Shown in pieces: positions 50,541-60,539 of a stretch of 64,000 bases of DNA. Numbering within the stretch: the first letter of the stretch is position 1; the number at the start of each line of letters is the position of its first letter. Made by a program: the position numbers and the translations under genes. The stretch covers positions 1,488,001 through 1,552,000 of the forward strand of contig CP155566.1 of the NCBI GenBank assembly GCA_039696685.1, read 5' to 3'. The notes below the pieces were generated by a model. The model ran no database searches. It was not told the origin of the DNA and worked only from the letters and a program-made list of their open reading frames with translations. Origin of the DNA: Vibrio sp. CDRSL-10 TSBA. Its GTDB lineage: Bacteria > Pseudomonadota > Gammaproteobacteria > Enterobacterales > Vibrionaceae.

Positions 50541-51583
50541 AAGGGACACGGAACGCAGGTTATTCGGTCTGGCGCTATGGCCGGGCCTCGATATGCTACT
50601 CACCTAAGTCACTGTACTGGTTGGCAGCGTTGACGCTGCTGGTGATCATTCTGGCTGTCTATTGTCTGTCTGTGGGCAGCTACTCAATTTCGGTCGCGGA
50701 GTTATGGCAGGTATTGACTGGCCAACGCGAGCAGGGCATTCAGCAACGGATTGTATTAAACCTGCGCTTACCTAGAGTGTTGACTGCGGTATTTGTCGGC
50801 GCGGCACTTGGCATGTCCGGCGCTGTTTTTCAGTCGGTGTCTCGAAATGCGCTCGGCTCTCCGGATGTCATCGGATTTACTACCGGTGCAGCAACCGGAG
50901 CCATTGCACAAATCGTGCTATTTGAATCGGGCCCGGTTCAGGTGGCGATTGCCGCGGTGGCCGGTGGCCTGGCTACGGCTGCAGTGGTCTATCTGTTAGC
51001 ACGTAAGGCAGGTGTCGTGGGCGGTTATCGTCTGATCCTGACTGGTATCGGTTTGGGCGCGGTACTCAGCGCATTAAACGGACTAATGCTGGTGAAAGGC
51101 AATATTGATAATGCGATGAGTGCAAACCTTTGGCTGGCCGGCTCCCTTGATGCCCGTAACTGGTCACACGCGTTACCCGTGCTGGCAACTGTGTTAATCG
51201 TATTTCCGCTTATGGTCGCGTTGGCAAAATCACTCTCTATGCTCGAAATGGGCGGCGATTTAGCGACGCAGCTCGGGATTCGGGTTGAGTGGGTGAGGGT
51301 TGTCATGTTGTTCGCTGCTGTGGTTTTGGCGGCAGTCGCTACGGGGGCGGCGGGACCAATTGCGTTTATTGCCCTGGCGGCGCCGCAACTTATCCGCCGG
51401 TTAATTTGCCGAGACGGTTTGTCCATTTATGGCGCAGCCATCATGGGCGCGCTATTGATGGTTGTCGCGGATCTGATTACTCAATTACACCCTTTCAGCC
51501 TGAATTTACCTATTGGACGGATGACGGGAATTGTCGGTGGGATGTATCTGGTGTGGCTATTGACACGTTCCAATCGATTTTAA
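50519..51583 (+). CDS. viuG: Ferric-siderophore ABC transporter permease (FecCD family, ViuG-like)
   Basis: Intact 354 residues from ATG 50519 inside the end of viuD. The family motifs recur: LRLPRVLTAVFVGAALGMSG, AVFQSVSRNALGSPDVIGFT and GAAGPIAFIALAAPQLIRRL. It should pair with ViuD as a heterodimeric permease. The ATPase of the system is not adjacent but encoded about 6 kb downstream after the receptor and NRPS genes. The gene ends before a 300-base gap with a Fur-like site. Confidence 0.92.
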   Translation: MEDCTIVKGTRNAGYSVWRYGRASICYSPKSLYWLAALTLLVIILAVYCLSVGSYSISVAELWQVLTGQREQGIQQRIVLNLRLPRVLTAVFVGAALGMSGAVFQSVSRNALGSPDVIGFTTGAATGAIAQIVLFESGPVQVAIAAVAGGLATAAVVYLLARKAGVVGGYRLILTGIGLGAVLSALNGLMLVKGNIDNAMSANLWLAGSLDARNWSHALPVLATVLIVFPLMVALAKSLSMLEMGGDLATQLGIRVEWVRVVMLFAAVVLAAVATGAAGPIAFIALAAPQLIRRLICRDGLSIYGAAIMGALLMVVADLITQLHPFSLNLPIGRMTGIVGGMYLVWLLTRSNRF

Positions 51584-51701
51584 TCGCGCCCTCAGATCGA
51601 AACATGTTTATTGTTTTAAATTATTGATATTAAGCGTTTTTAATTATTTTCGTTCTTCGGCGTGATTCAAATCAGATATTGTTACTAATTCTTACAAATG
51701 C

Positions 51702-51721
51702 AAATGAGAATGCTTTACATT
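51702..51721. promoter_or_regulatory. Fur-box-like operator upstream of viuA
   Basis: AAATGAGAATGCTTTACATT is a moderate match to the Fur consensus, and outer ACAAATG/CATTTGT arms make the region palindromic. It lies about 165 bases before viuA in a 302-base gap that otherwise shows no gene. Iron repression of the receptor is expected. Confidence 0.6.
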
Positions 51722-51885
51722 TGTATTTGTTGGTTTTAAAGTGAGCGTCCTGATCGACGGGAATCTATCCGATCAGGCAATGACTCGCTCGCAGACTGAA
51801 GTTTATCTATCCGAAAAAATAGGGTAAATAAAGCTGTCTCAGCGGCGTGAGTGTGTGACGTAATTGCTGACGAGGGAGAAAATAA

Positions 51886-53962
51886 ATGACAGCATCACAC
51901 TCTGTTCCAATCAAAGCACCGTTACCGGCAACTCACCTGAAGCTGACGGTTTTGTCAGCCATGATGCTGGGTTTGTATCATGCACCGATGGCGGTTGCCG
52001 CCGAGCAAAGTAATGACGATCCAACCACTACAATGTCGACCATCACGGTATATGGCGAAAAGGTAGCGCGATCTGTCCATGATACCAGTGCCAGTGTCTC
52101 CGTGTTTGATGAAGATAAAATCAACTCGATGCCCAATGCGACGGATGTGACCGACCTGCTGCAAAATACACCGAATATCGTGGATGTTGGTGTCGGTAAT
52201 GATGTCCCGGCTATTCGGGGCATAGACGGATCCGGCGCGGCACGCGGTGCAAACGCATTTTTGAACGGGACTCGTCCACGCTTGAATGTATCACTTGATG
52301 GTCGTTCGCTGACCTATAATGAGTTGGCATTCGGGCCACAGTCACTGTGGGATCTTAAACAGGTAGAAGTGTATCGCGGACCGCAAAGCTATATTCAGGG
52401 CCGTAATGCCATGGCAGGCGCTGTGGTATTGCAGTCTAATGATCCGACATTTGACTGGCACAGCTCAGTACGGGGTTTCGGTCGGAGAGCAGGGGTATTC
52501 ACAGACAGCTGCCATGGTGTCAGGGCCGATTATCGAAGATGAGCTGGCGTTTCGCCTTTCTATTGATCGTCAGACACGGGAGAGTTTCGTTGATATGCCG
52601 TCGTATGAACCGATCGGTGATCCAAGAGATATCGAAACCATCACTGCCCGCGGCAAACTTTTGTATGAGCCGGCTGCATTACCGGGGTTATCGACCAAAC
52701 TGACTTTGAACCACTTTGACAGTACCGCACCGCAAAACGAAGCCTTGATTCCTTCAGAGGAACACCAGAGCGCACGTTATGATGTGCGCCGTCCTGTGTT
52801 TGAAACCAAAAATACCAGCGCAGTTTGGGATTTCGAATATCAGACCGCAGGCAACCTCTCATTCCAGAATCAGCTTGCGTATACCGATTTCACCATTAAT
52901 CGTCGCACGGTAACCACTTTGCCTTACGCGAACATCGACGGTAAGGAATTTCATATTGAACCTGTGCTGCATTTTGCAACGAATGATCAACAGTGGCGTG
53001 GCCTGGCCGGTTTACGTTATTACCACTCCAAGCAGGATGAATACGTCTACATCTTTGGCGGTAGTAGCTTTGATGACAAAACCGAAACCAGCTCTGCCTT
53101 TGGTGAACTGACATATGGACTGACACCCGCCGTAGACCTGACGTTTGCCGGGCGTTTAGAGCGGGAGCATCGTATTCGTGAGGGGGGCAGCTCGACTGTT
53201 GCTGTCGATTTTGATGAAACGTACAACGTGTTTCTGCCCAAAGCGGACATCGCCTGGAAACTTAATCAGGATCATACCGTCGGTATGATGGTGGCGAAAG
53301 GCTACAATGCTGGCGGTGCCGGAATGACGTTTGATACGCCGTATACCGCCTATACCTACGATGAAGAGTACGTCTGGACTTATGAGTTGTATTCGCGTCA
53401 CCGCCTGATGGATGGTCAGGTCGAGCTGACATCCAACCTGTTCTATAACGACTATGATGATTTGCAACTGCCGTTCTACATCAGTGCACGCACTACGGCG
53501 ATCATTAATGCCGACAAAGCGAAAACCTATGGTGCGGAGTTCACCTCGCGCTGGATGCCATTTTCCGATCTTGAGCTTTCAGCTGGCCTGGGCTTGCTTA
53601 AAACCAAAATTGAGCGTTTCGATGGCAGTGACAATGAAGGTAATGAATTACCTCGTGCTCCGTCCTATAGCATGAACTTTGGTGCTGACTACACCTTCTT
53701 CAATAACTTTGAGTTCAGTACCAGTATCAATTACACCGACAATTACTACTCCTATTACGATAATGATGAGCTGGGGGAAATTGACGCAGATTGGATTACC
53801 AACGTTCAACTGGCTTACAACTTCAGCATGGGACGGGCCACACTGTTTGCCACTAACCTGTTTGATTCCACCCAACCAACCATGATCACTGACAATGATG
53901 TCTATACCGCAGTGACGCAGCAGCCTCGTTTGGTTGGTGTATCTCTGCAACTGGACTTCTGA
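51886..53962 (+). CDS. viuA: TonB-dependent ferric-siderophore receptor (ViuA-like), one apparent frameshift
   Basis: Starts at ATG 51886 behind GAGGGAGAAAATAA; about 691 residues after repair, usual for the family. A signal peptide (AMMLGLYHAPMAVAA region) is followed by a TonB box (STITVYGE), the plug domain (about 55-190, with LLQNTPNIVDVG, PAIRGIDGSG and LKQVEVYRGPQSYIQGRNAM) and a beta barrel ending in LVGVSLQLDF with the terminal Phe. The frame breaks at GTTTC 52475-52479; deleting a T gives HSSVRGSVGEQGYSQTA. It imports the ferric siderophore across the outer membrane. Location between viuPDG and the NRPS genes supports the assignment to the locus siderophore. Confidence 0.92.
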
Positions 53963-53967
53963 CCGAA

Positions 53968-53999
53968 AGCGGTGCCTGTTTACGGGCACCGCTGTTTTG
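53968..53999 (+). terminator. Terminator-like hairpin after viuA
   Basis: AGCGGTGCC pairs with GGCACCGCT around a short loop, with a TGTTTTG tail, immediately after the viuA stop. It may reduce but not abolish transcription into the small carrier and NRPS genes, which show no promoter of their own. Confidence 0.65.
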
Positions 54000-54052
54000 A
54001 TGACCGGTGTTGCTGTTACTCAGCAGCCTATTCAGCGGATAAACCAATCAAC

Positions 54053-54292
54053 ATGACCGACATCCAACACATAGTACAACGAGAGGTGACGCTAATACTG
54101 CCTCAACAGGGGGCTGAGATCAGCGAGGATACCAACCTGTTTGATGCGGGCCTGCATTCACTGCTTGTGATGCGCCTAAGTGAACGCCTGAGTTCGCGGT
54201 GCGGAGTTCATATCGGCTATGCAGCGCTTGCTTCCCAACCGACGATACAGAGCTGGATACAACACATCCAGCACCTCAGCGATCAGCAATGA
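54053..54292 (+). CDS. Free-standing acyl/peptidyl carrier protein
   Basis: A 79-residue protein starting at ATG 54053; an in-frame GTG upstream would run through the viuA terminator. It is a single four-helix carrier domain: DTNLFDAGLHSLLVMRLSER has the phosphopantetheine serine (GLHSL) near residue 38. The ribosome site is poor (GCGGAT). It sits between the receptor and the C-PCP-C NRPS gene in the siderophore locus. V. cholerae vibriobactin synthesis has no such separate carrier as far as I know. It could replace the degenerate carrier at the end of the first NRPS or act as a second aryl carrier; both are inferences. Confidence 0.75.
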   Translation: MTDIQHIVQREVTLILPQQGAEISEDTNLFDAGLHSLLVMRLSERLSSRCGVHIGYAALASQPTIQSWIQHIQHLSDQQ

Positions 54293-54330
54293 TTCACCCC
54301 GATTAAACGCTCGACGCCAAGGAGACCATC

Positions 54331-57328
54331 ATGAGCGAACTGCATTCTTACACCCAGTCAACCGCGGCCAGTCGCATAAGCACTAATACCCGGACGGCGA
54401 ATGAATTTGAGCAGCAAGTCTGGCTGCATCATGAGCAATGCGGTGACAGTACGCATCAATACGTCAGTGCATTTCGCCTTAATGGTGAGGTTGATCTTGC
54501 GTGGCTGATTAAAGCGCTTGAAGCTATGCTGGATTCTCTGCCCGATATCAACAGTCGCTACCGGCTAAATGAAGATTTTGAGTTAGTCAAAGAGCCCGGA
54601 CCGCAGCGTTCAGCCTGGGTTGAACTGATGCGTTTTTCTGAGCGTCGCGAAGCAGTGCAGCAATTGCTGACCTGGCAGGATCAACGTATCGATTTGGCTC
54701 ACCAATCGCCATTGGCATGTCGCCTGATGATTGGCGAAGACGTGATTCTCGCGCTGCGTCACCACCGGATTGTGGCGCAATGCCTCAACTGGCAGGTCAT
54801 GTTCAGTTCTCTGAGCGGGTTCTATCATGGTGAACTCAATATCGAAGACTGGAATCAATCACAACCTGGAGGTACGCCTGTTGTCCACCCATTTTATCAA
54901 ACTCAGCAACCGCTGAACTCCAATCATCACTGGCTTGCCGCGGGACAAACCCGCTTACGTTATCCGCTTGAACATTTGGGTCAGGATCGTTTGAAATCCG
55001 TTGCCCGGCGAGCAGAGACTGTTCGGGTCACTGTACCGTTTAATTTGTTGACACGTTGCGTGGCTGGTAAAGAGGAAGCCAACAGTCAGGAGCATGCGGC
55101 GATGTTATGTGCTGCCATAGGTGCATTCGGTCGTTTTCTCGCCCGGTTAAACGGTCAGACTGAGTGCACGGTGTTTGCGCCGTCTGATATTCATCAGCGT
55201 CACCAAGAATTGAATGGCCGTGCCGTGCAGAGTGACTTAGTGCAAATTACGATCGACACCAGACTCAGTGAAATTAACGCCTATCAAAGCGTAAAGTCTG
55301 CCTGGCAGACACCAACAGGTGTGGCAAGGACTCCGACTGACTCGGGTGAACTGGCAACGCTGGTGACCTGGAGTGTTGACCCTGCCCGACACCTGCGACT
55401 AAGCCAGGTTCAGAGTGAGACAATTCGTATCCCGCCACTACACAGTGACTTTGATCTGGTGTTAGCGTTGGGACTGAGCTGTGACAATAAATTGCTACTT
55501 GAGCTGACCAGTGGCGAGCGGGTATCGTCTTATATTGGTGCCCGCTTACTTGAGCAGTTTGTTGACTATCTGCACGGCAATCAATCCTTCGAGACGCTTC
55601 CTGCACTGCTCGCAGACGGGGACGCTAAGGCAGTGGCCGAAGCATTGCCCGAACAGTTGGACACGGCAGACAGCACTTCTGCTGACGATACGTTACAACG
55701 TGAACGGATCGCATACCTGATTCGTGATGCTTTTGCCGAGGCCTTAAAAGTGACGCAGTTTGGTATACACGATGACTTCTTTGACTTCGGCGGACATTCG
55801 CTGGTTGCCACCCGGGTTATCGGCCAGTTAAAAGCTGAACATCAAATTGAAATTCATATTAATGATTTGTTCAGTCAGCCAACGGCGTGGGGGCTGGCGG
55901 AGCATGCTGTGGATCATGGCGGAAATCCGTCGCACCTGGCGCCAACGGACTTGTCGTACAGTACACTCACTTCTCACAGTCGCAGCGCGCCGCTTTCCTT
56001 CGCTCAGGCTTCGTTGTGGAAAGCTTACGCTGCCTTTGGTTACAACGAACTGTTTAATATTCCTTTTGCGCTGCGTTTTGTCGACCCGGTCGACGAGTCG
56101 GTGTTTGGTCTGGCCTTTGCTGACCTGCTACACCGCCATTCAGCGCTGCGCAGTCTGTTCCACTCTGACGGTGATCAGGTTGTGCAAACTGTGATTGAAG
56201 TCGGTGCGCTGGAGCATTATCGCTGGTTTTGGCCTTCATCAGCCAGCGTGGGAATGGATCGCCAGGCAGTTCTAAATCAGGAAGCCGGGTATATCTTTGA
56301 TCTGAAAAAAGAACTGCCAATCAGAGTGCGTTTTGTACGTGATACTCAAAGCGGAGCACAGTACTTGTCGCTGCTTGTTCATCATATTGTGTTGGATGAA
56401 TGGTCAGTTAACTTACTGATCGACGATCTCAAACTGGCTTATGCTGCACGCAGTGCTGGTCGTGAGCCGCAATGGCCGTGTGAGGTTGTGCCATTTACTG
56501 AATATGCTTTGCAACAAGCTCGTCATGGTGCTAATTCGGAGCATCTTGGTTACTGGTTGGAACAATTACGCGACGCTCCGTTTGATGCGCCGATCTTACC
56601 TGCGTTACAAGGTGACGTTCACTGCGCTTCTGATGCTGGTGGCTGGGTTGAAATTGGTCTCGAACCTAAGGTTATCTCAGGGTTATACGGGCTGGCGAAA
56701 CAGCAGGGCGCATCGCTGTTTAATGTGGTTTATGCTGCGATAGCGATGACCCTGAAGCATCTTGGGGCTCCGGATAAACTGTTGGTGGGTACGCCAGCTT
56801 CTGGCAGGCTGGACAGTGAGTTTTACGATACGGTGGGCTATTTTACCACCCTCGCTATGCACCTGGTCCACTTTGATCAGGCTGACACAGTTGGTGAACT
56901 GGTGGCACAGGTTAAAAACACCATAAATCAATCACTGCCATACTCAGATGTGCCGATTGACTGGGTGGAAGACGCGCTTGCAGGGGCACGTCAGGATAAA
57001 CATCACCTGTTTGAGGTAATGATCCAGCTGCACGCCAAGAATAAATTACATGGTGAACTCACTGCAGACGGAAATCTGGTACGTTTTGAACAGGTCGATC
57101 CGGAGAAAAGTGAATCAGCACTTGGCCTGCAGTTTGAAGTGATGGAAGAAACGGGTGGCCGGGCAGGACAGCCTGCGTATTCTGATGAGCTATCGTAGCG
57201 ATGTATATGGTTCAGAGCAGGTCAGACAACTGACCTCAGTCACTCAGTTTATGTTGCACCAGTTTGCCCGTCCTGAGGCGGCCGGTCTCGGGTTGAATCT
57301 TTTGCTGACCAAGCAGGAGCAAGTATGA
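54331..57328 (+). CDS. VibF-like NRPS, C-terminal portion: C-PCP-C, one apparent frameshift
   Basis: ATG 54331 follows CAAGGAGACCATC. About 998 residues after repair. The first condensation domain (about 20-440) is degenerate: ALRHHRIVAQCLNW replaces the HHxxxDG motif. A carrier domain (about 455-530) is intact with DDFFDFGGHSLVATRVIG, serine near 489. The last condensation domain (about 545-980) has LSLLVHHIVLDEWSVN, keeping both His and Asp. The frame breaks at GAAAC 57148-57152; deleting an A gives VMEERVAGQDSLRILMSYRS and moves the stop to 57326-57328, overlapping viuC. This is the second half of VibF (C1-PCP-C2); C2 should transfer the DHB-oxazoline unit onto the polyamine. Confidence 0.87.
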
Positions 57329-58140
57329 CAAATGGTGATTTTCCGGCCCGACTGACCGGAACTAATTTACAATTGGGCTATGAGAGTCATACCGTATTTG
57401 ACGGTATTGATGTTCGAATTCCGGACGGTCAGTTTACTGTCATCGTCGGGCCGAATGGCTGTGGTAAATCCACATTGTTGCGGACACTATGTCGCCTGCT
57501 CAAACCCAAGGCCGGCCAGGTATGCCTTGATGGTGAAGACATTCACCGACTTGAAACCAAAGCGCTGGCCAGGCAACTGGGGCTATTGCCTCAGAGTGCT
57601 TCAGCGCCGGACGGGATCAGGGTCGTTGATCTGGTCGCCAGAGGGCGCTACCCACATCAGAAGTTCTTTCGGCAGTGGAGTCTGGAAGATGAAAGAGCGG
57701 TGCATTCGGCGATGCAGTTAACCGGCGTTGAATCACTGGCGCAGCGTCAGGTTGATGCACTATCGGGAGGTCAGCGCCAGCGAGTGTGGATTGCAATGGT
57801 GCTGGCTCAGCAGACTTCTCTGCTGCTGCTGGATGAGCCGACAACCTATCTTGATATTGCTCATCAGATAGAATTACTTGACCTGTTCCGCGATTTGAAT
57901 CAGCGTCAGGGTCACACCCTGATCGCTGTATTACATGACTTGAATCAGGCTTGCCGCTACGCTGACCATATTATCGCGATGGGCAATGGCGAGATAATTG
58001 CGGAAGGTAAACCTGCGGATCTAGTGACCGCTGAGTTGGTGCATCGTGTGTTTGGCTTGGAGAGTCTCATCATTGAGGACCCGGTCAGCCATACGCCGCT
58101 AGTGATCCCCTGTAGTCGTCCGGCCGCTAGCCATGAGTAG
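57325..58140 (+). CDS. viuC: Ferric-siderophore ABC transporter ATP-binding protein (FecE/ViuC-like)
   Basis: Intact 271 residues from ATG 57325, overlapping the repaired NRPS stop (ATGA). Walker A is GPNGCGKS (near residue 42), the signature LSGGQRQR, Walker B LLLLDEPTTYLDIAHQ and the H-loop AVLHDLNQA. These belong to the iron-chelate subfamily. It should energise ViuDG. The overlap with the corrected NRPS reading frame is further support for that repair. It overlaps vibD by eight bases. Confidence 0.93.
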   Translation: MTNGDFPARLTGTNLQLGYESHTVFDGIDVRIPDGQFTVIVGPNGCGKSTLLRTLCRLLKPKAGQVCLDGEDIHRLETKALARQLGLLPQSASAPDGIRVVDLVARGRYPHQKFFRQWSLEDERAVHSAMQLTGVESLAQRQVDALSGGQRQRVWIAMVLAQQTSLLLLDEPTTYLDIAHQIELLDLFRDLNQRQGHTLIAVLHDLNQACRYADHIIAMGNGEIIAEGKPADLVTAELVHRVFGLESLIIEDPVSHTPLVIPCSRPAASHE

Positions 58141-58829
58141 CCACTTTCTTAAGCCTGTGCGTTGCATCCGATTAGGCCGGGAAGCGATACAGGTGCGTCA
58201 GTTCGATACGGCGCACTATAATGAAGCGGTGCCTGAACACTATCACATTCGTATTCCCGACTCGATGAAACGGGCAGTGATTCAGCGCCAGGCAGAGTTT
58301 GTGGCCGGAAGAGTTGCGGCATGTGATGCTTTGCGAGCCTGTCGGTCGGCTGTGATGCAATTGCCGGTTGGTCAGCACCGCGCGCCAATATGGCCGGATG
58401 GCGTGGTTGGTTCTATCTCCCATCATGATCATCTGGCTGTTGCGATCGCAAGGCGATCACGCAGTGATATGCTGGGAGTCGATATTGAAAACTGGATCAA
58501 AGACGCGACGCTGGAAACGATTCAGGGCGCGCTGGCCGGCCGGGAAGACAGGGAGCAGATGCAGGGGTTATCGCTCAGTCAATACCAACGGATGACTGTT
58601 CTTTTTTCAGCTAAAGAGAGTGTTTTTAAAGCTCTTTACCCGCGAAACCGGCTGTTACTTTGATTTTTCTGAATCCATGCTCAGTAGTTGGCATGAGGGT
58701 AAACAAAGTCTGACTCTGGATCTGACGCCTGACGCAGCGCACAAAGCAGGTCGGGCGCTGCGGTTTCATATACACTATCGTCTGGAAGCTTTTGGAGTAC
58801 TGACCCTGGCCCAAGGTAGGTGGCCGTAG
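58133..58829 (+). CDS. vibD: 4'-phosphopantetheinyl transferase (VibD/EntD-like), one apparent frameshift
   Basis: Starts at ATG 58133 within the end of viuC; about 231 residues after repair. EntD-type motifs are present: EFVAGRVAACDAL, VVGSISHHDHLAVAIA, the Mg-binding LGVDIEN and FSAKESVFKALYP with the catalytic Lys and Glu. It adds phosphopantetheine to the carrier domains of VibB and the NRPS proteins. The frame breaks at GAAAC 58644-58648; removing an A gives KALYPRTGCYFDFSESM. Only the C-terminal quarter is affected. It is the last gene of the siderophore locus. Confidence 0.9.
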
Positions 58830-58869
58830 CCAGGCCAATACTCTGACTGTGCGCGGGATCGCAAGCGGA

Positions 58870-59109
58870 TCAGGCACACAACTGCGATATCAGGGCTTCA
58901 CGGCGCAGATCCAAGATTTCACTCAACAGTTGCTGTTGGGAGTTCAAACCGAAATGTTCCGAGTACAGTTTCACCTTCTGGATTTCGTCCGGATTGAGCC
59001 GGTAAACTTCTTGCTTTAACACCGCTTTGGCCTCTTTTTTCAGCAGGCCTCGTTTTTCTTGCATCAGTTTGATGATGCGCGTATCCAGCGGATGTGATTC
59101 TCTCGTCAT
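58870..59109 (-). CDS. Conserved-looking hypothetical protein, 79 residues
   Basis: Starts at 59109. The product is highly charged and predicted helical, with KRGLLKKEAKAVLKQEVYRL and IQKVKLYSEHFGL in the middle; no signal peptide, membrane segment or known motif is seen. The ATG has no strong ribosome site. It lies at the border between the siderophore locus and the more A+T-rich galactan genes, convergent with vibD. I do not recognise the family; no function is proposed. Confidence 0.55.
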   Translation of the reverse strand: MTRESHPLDTRIIKLMQEKRGLLKKEAKAVLKQEVYRLNPDEIQKVKLYSEHFGLNSQQQLLSEILDLRREALISQLCA

Positions 59110-59257
59110 ACTTGCTCACTTATTTCACACCTAAGTTAACGGCGTAAAAGGATAAATTAGTAATGGCGGCACAATTTATCTGGTTGGTATGACACTAGTA
59201 TTGCATGAGTCAAATCTAAGACTTCTTGTAAAGACGTTATATGCTGGTCAGACAATG

Positions 59258-59288
59258 ACAGTAAGGGGGTAATTCGTCCCCTTACTGT
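59258..59288. terminator. Hairpin downstream of the galactanase gene
   Basis: ACAGTAAGGGG pairs with CCCCTTACTGT (11 bp) around a short loop, 18 bases after the galactanase stop on the minus strand. There is no T-run, so it may rather protect the 3' end of the transcript. Confidence 0.55.
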
Positions 59289-59305
59289 ACACAGGAGAGC
59301 AGAAT

Positions 59306-60291
59306 TCACTCTAGAAAAGCATCAAGGGCTTCTGTTGGTTGTTTCGTTTCAGGGTTCCAGGCTCCTAAAGTGTACCCTTGCCAGTTATAGGCTTGCGGCT
59401 CCCAATAAAAGATACCGATTCCTTTTCCTTGGTTAACACTTCGGATTTTGTGAATTAAGTCAGCGACTATTGTTTTGGATTCTGGATCGTCCCACGGTAC
59501 GCCAATTTCACTGATCATGACTTCTGTTCCATATCGACTAACGAGGTCATTTAAGTTGTTAAGGCATTGGTTGTTGGCTTGTTGCCAGGTGATCCCCGCA
59601 GCATTTTTGGGTATGACGATGCACCAATCACATCCCACCATGCACCATTTGACTGTAGTCCGTCCAGAATCCAGCGGAAATTGCCATTGTCGTGACAGTT
59701 GGCTAAGTGTACGATAGGGAATATTTCCTTGGCGGCATTTCTGCCACTATTAAATAACCAAGCGAAGTTACGCATATTACTGGACGCTAAACCATCATTC
59801 CAAAGCATCCCGTTGTTGGTCTCGTTGCCAATTTGAATCCATTTAGGAGTGATTCCTGCCTCTTTGAGGGTAATGAGGGAATCTCTGGTGTAAGCCCAGA
59901 CTTTATCCATTAGCTCTTCAAAGCTGAGACTATTCCATGCAGACGGTTTCCATTGGTTTGCAGGATCTGCCCATGTGTCGCTATAGTGGAAATCGATCAT
60001 CACGTCCATACCGGCAGCTTTAGCCCACTGAGCTTTTACCAGTACATCCTGTAACGAATTATAATATCCGTCACTTGGGTTGACCCAAACGCGGAGACGT
60101 ATAGCATTCATACCATGATCTCGTAAAATCGACAGTACATCTTGCCGATAGCCCCAGTCGTTGTAAAACTCGTAACCACCGTCTTCCATTTGGGTTATCC
60201 AACTGATATCCGCTCCTTTTGTAAATGCGTTTGCATAAGAGGTAGACGTTAAACAGCAGAGCAATACTGAATAATTTATTTTTCTTAACAT
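59306..60291 (-). CDS. Secreted endo-beta-1,4-galactanase, GH53, with a one-base loss
   Basis: The start ATG 60291 (MLRKINYSVLLCCLTSTSYA) has AAGG seven bases upstream and opens a signal peptide; an in-frame ATG at 60336 is less likely. About 328 residues if repaired. GH53 motifs are KGADISWITQMEDGGYEFY, NAIRLRVWVNPSDG, DFHYSDTWADPANQ, WIQIGNETNNGMLW (acid/base Glu) and EVMISEIGVPWDD (nucleophile Glu). The frame is lost at a T5 run (59604-59608 on the plus strand); one more base would give SSYPKNAAGITWQQ. Unlike most breaks here this is a loss, at a longer homopolymer. The enzyme cuts beta-1,4-galactan outside the cell to oligosaccharides. Confidence 0.88.
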
Positions 60292-60499
60292 ATATTTGCC
60301 TTGTGATTTATGAAAGTGATATTTGGTTAATATCACTTAAACTCTAGCAACATATTTAAGGAACTAAACCTGACAAGAGTTATTAGTAATAATTTAATAA
60401 TAACTTAATGTTTAGTTTGTGATGTTTTATCCAGGTTTGATTAAAATTTACCTAATTAAATGTTATCACGGCATCATAAGTTTTAATAAGGGATGAGAT

Positions 60500-60528
60500 G
60501 CCTTGATTTTAGCACTAGTAATCAAGGC
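60500..60528. terminator. Inverted repeat after the LacI-type regulator gene
   Basis: GCCTTGATT pairs with AATCAAGGC around an 11-base loop, 12 bases beyond the regulator stop on the minus strand. It could terminate the regulator transcript weakly; no T-run is present. The rest of the 248-base gap to the galactanase is A+T-rich and should hold its promoter. Confidence 0.45.
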
Positions 60529-60539
60529 AGAGATAATGG

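Noticed and set aside
54331..57198. NRPS gene ending at the first in-frame stop (57198)
   Set aside because: The last residues before that stop are atypical, while repair at GAAAC 57148-57152 gives family-like sequence ending in an ATGA overlap with viuC.
58919..59119. Second minus-strand frame overlapping the 79-residue hypothetical gene
   Set aside because: Its composition (Arg/Pro/Ser-rich) is that of an out-of-frame reading; the 58870-59109 frame looks more protein-like.
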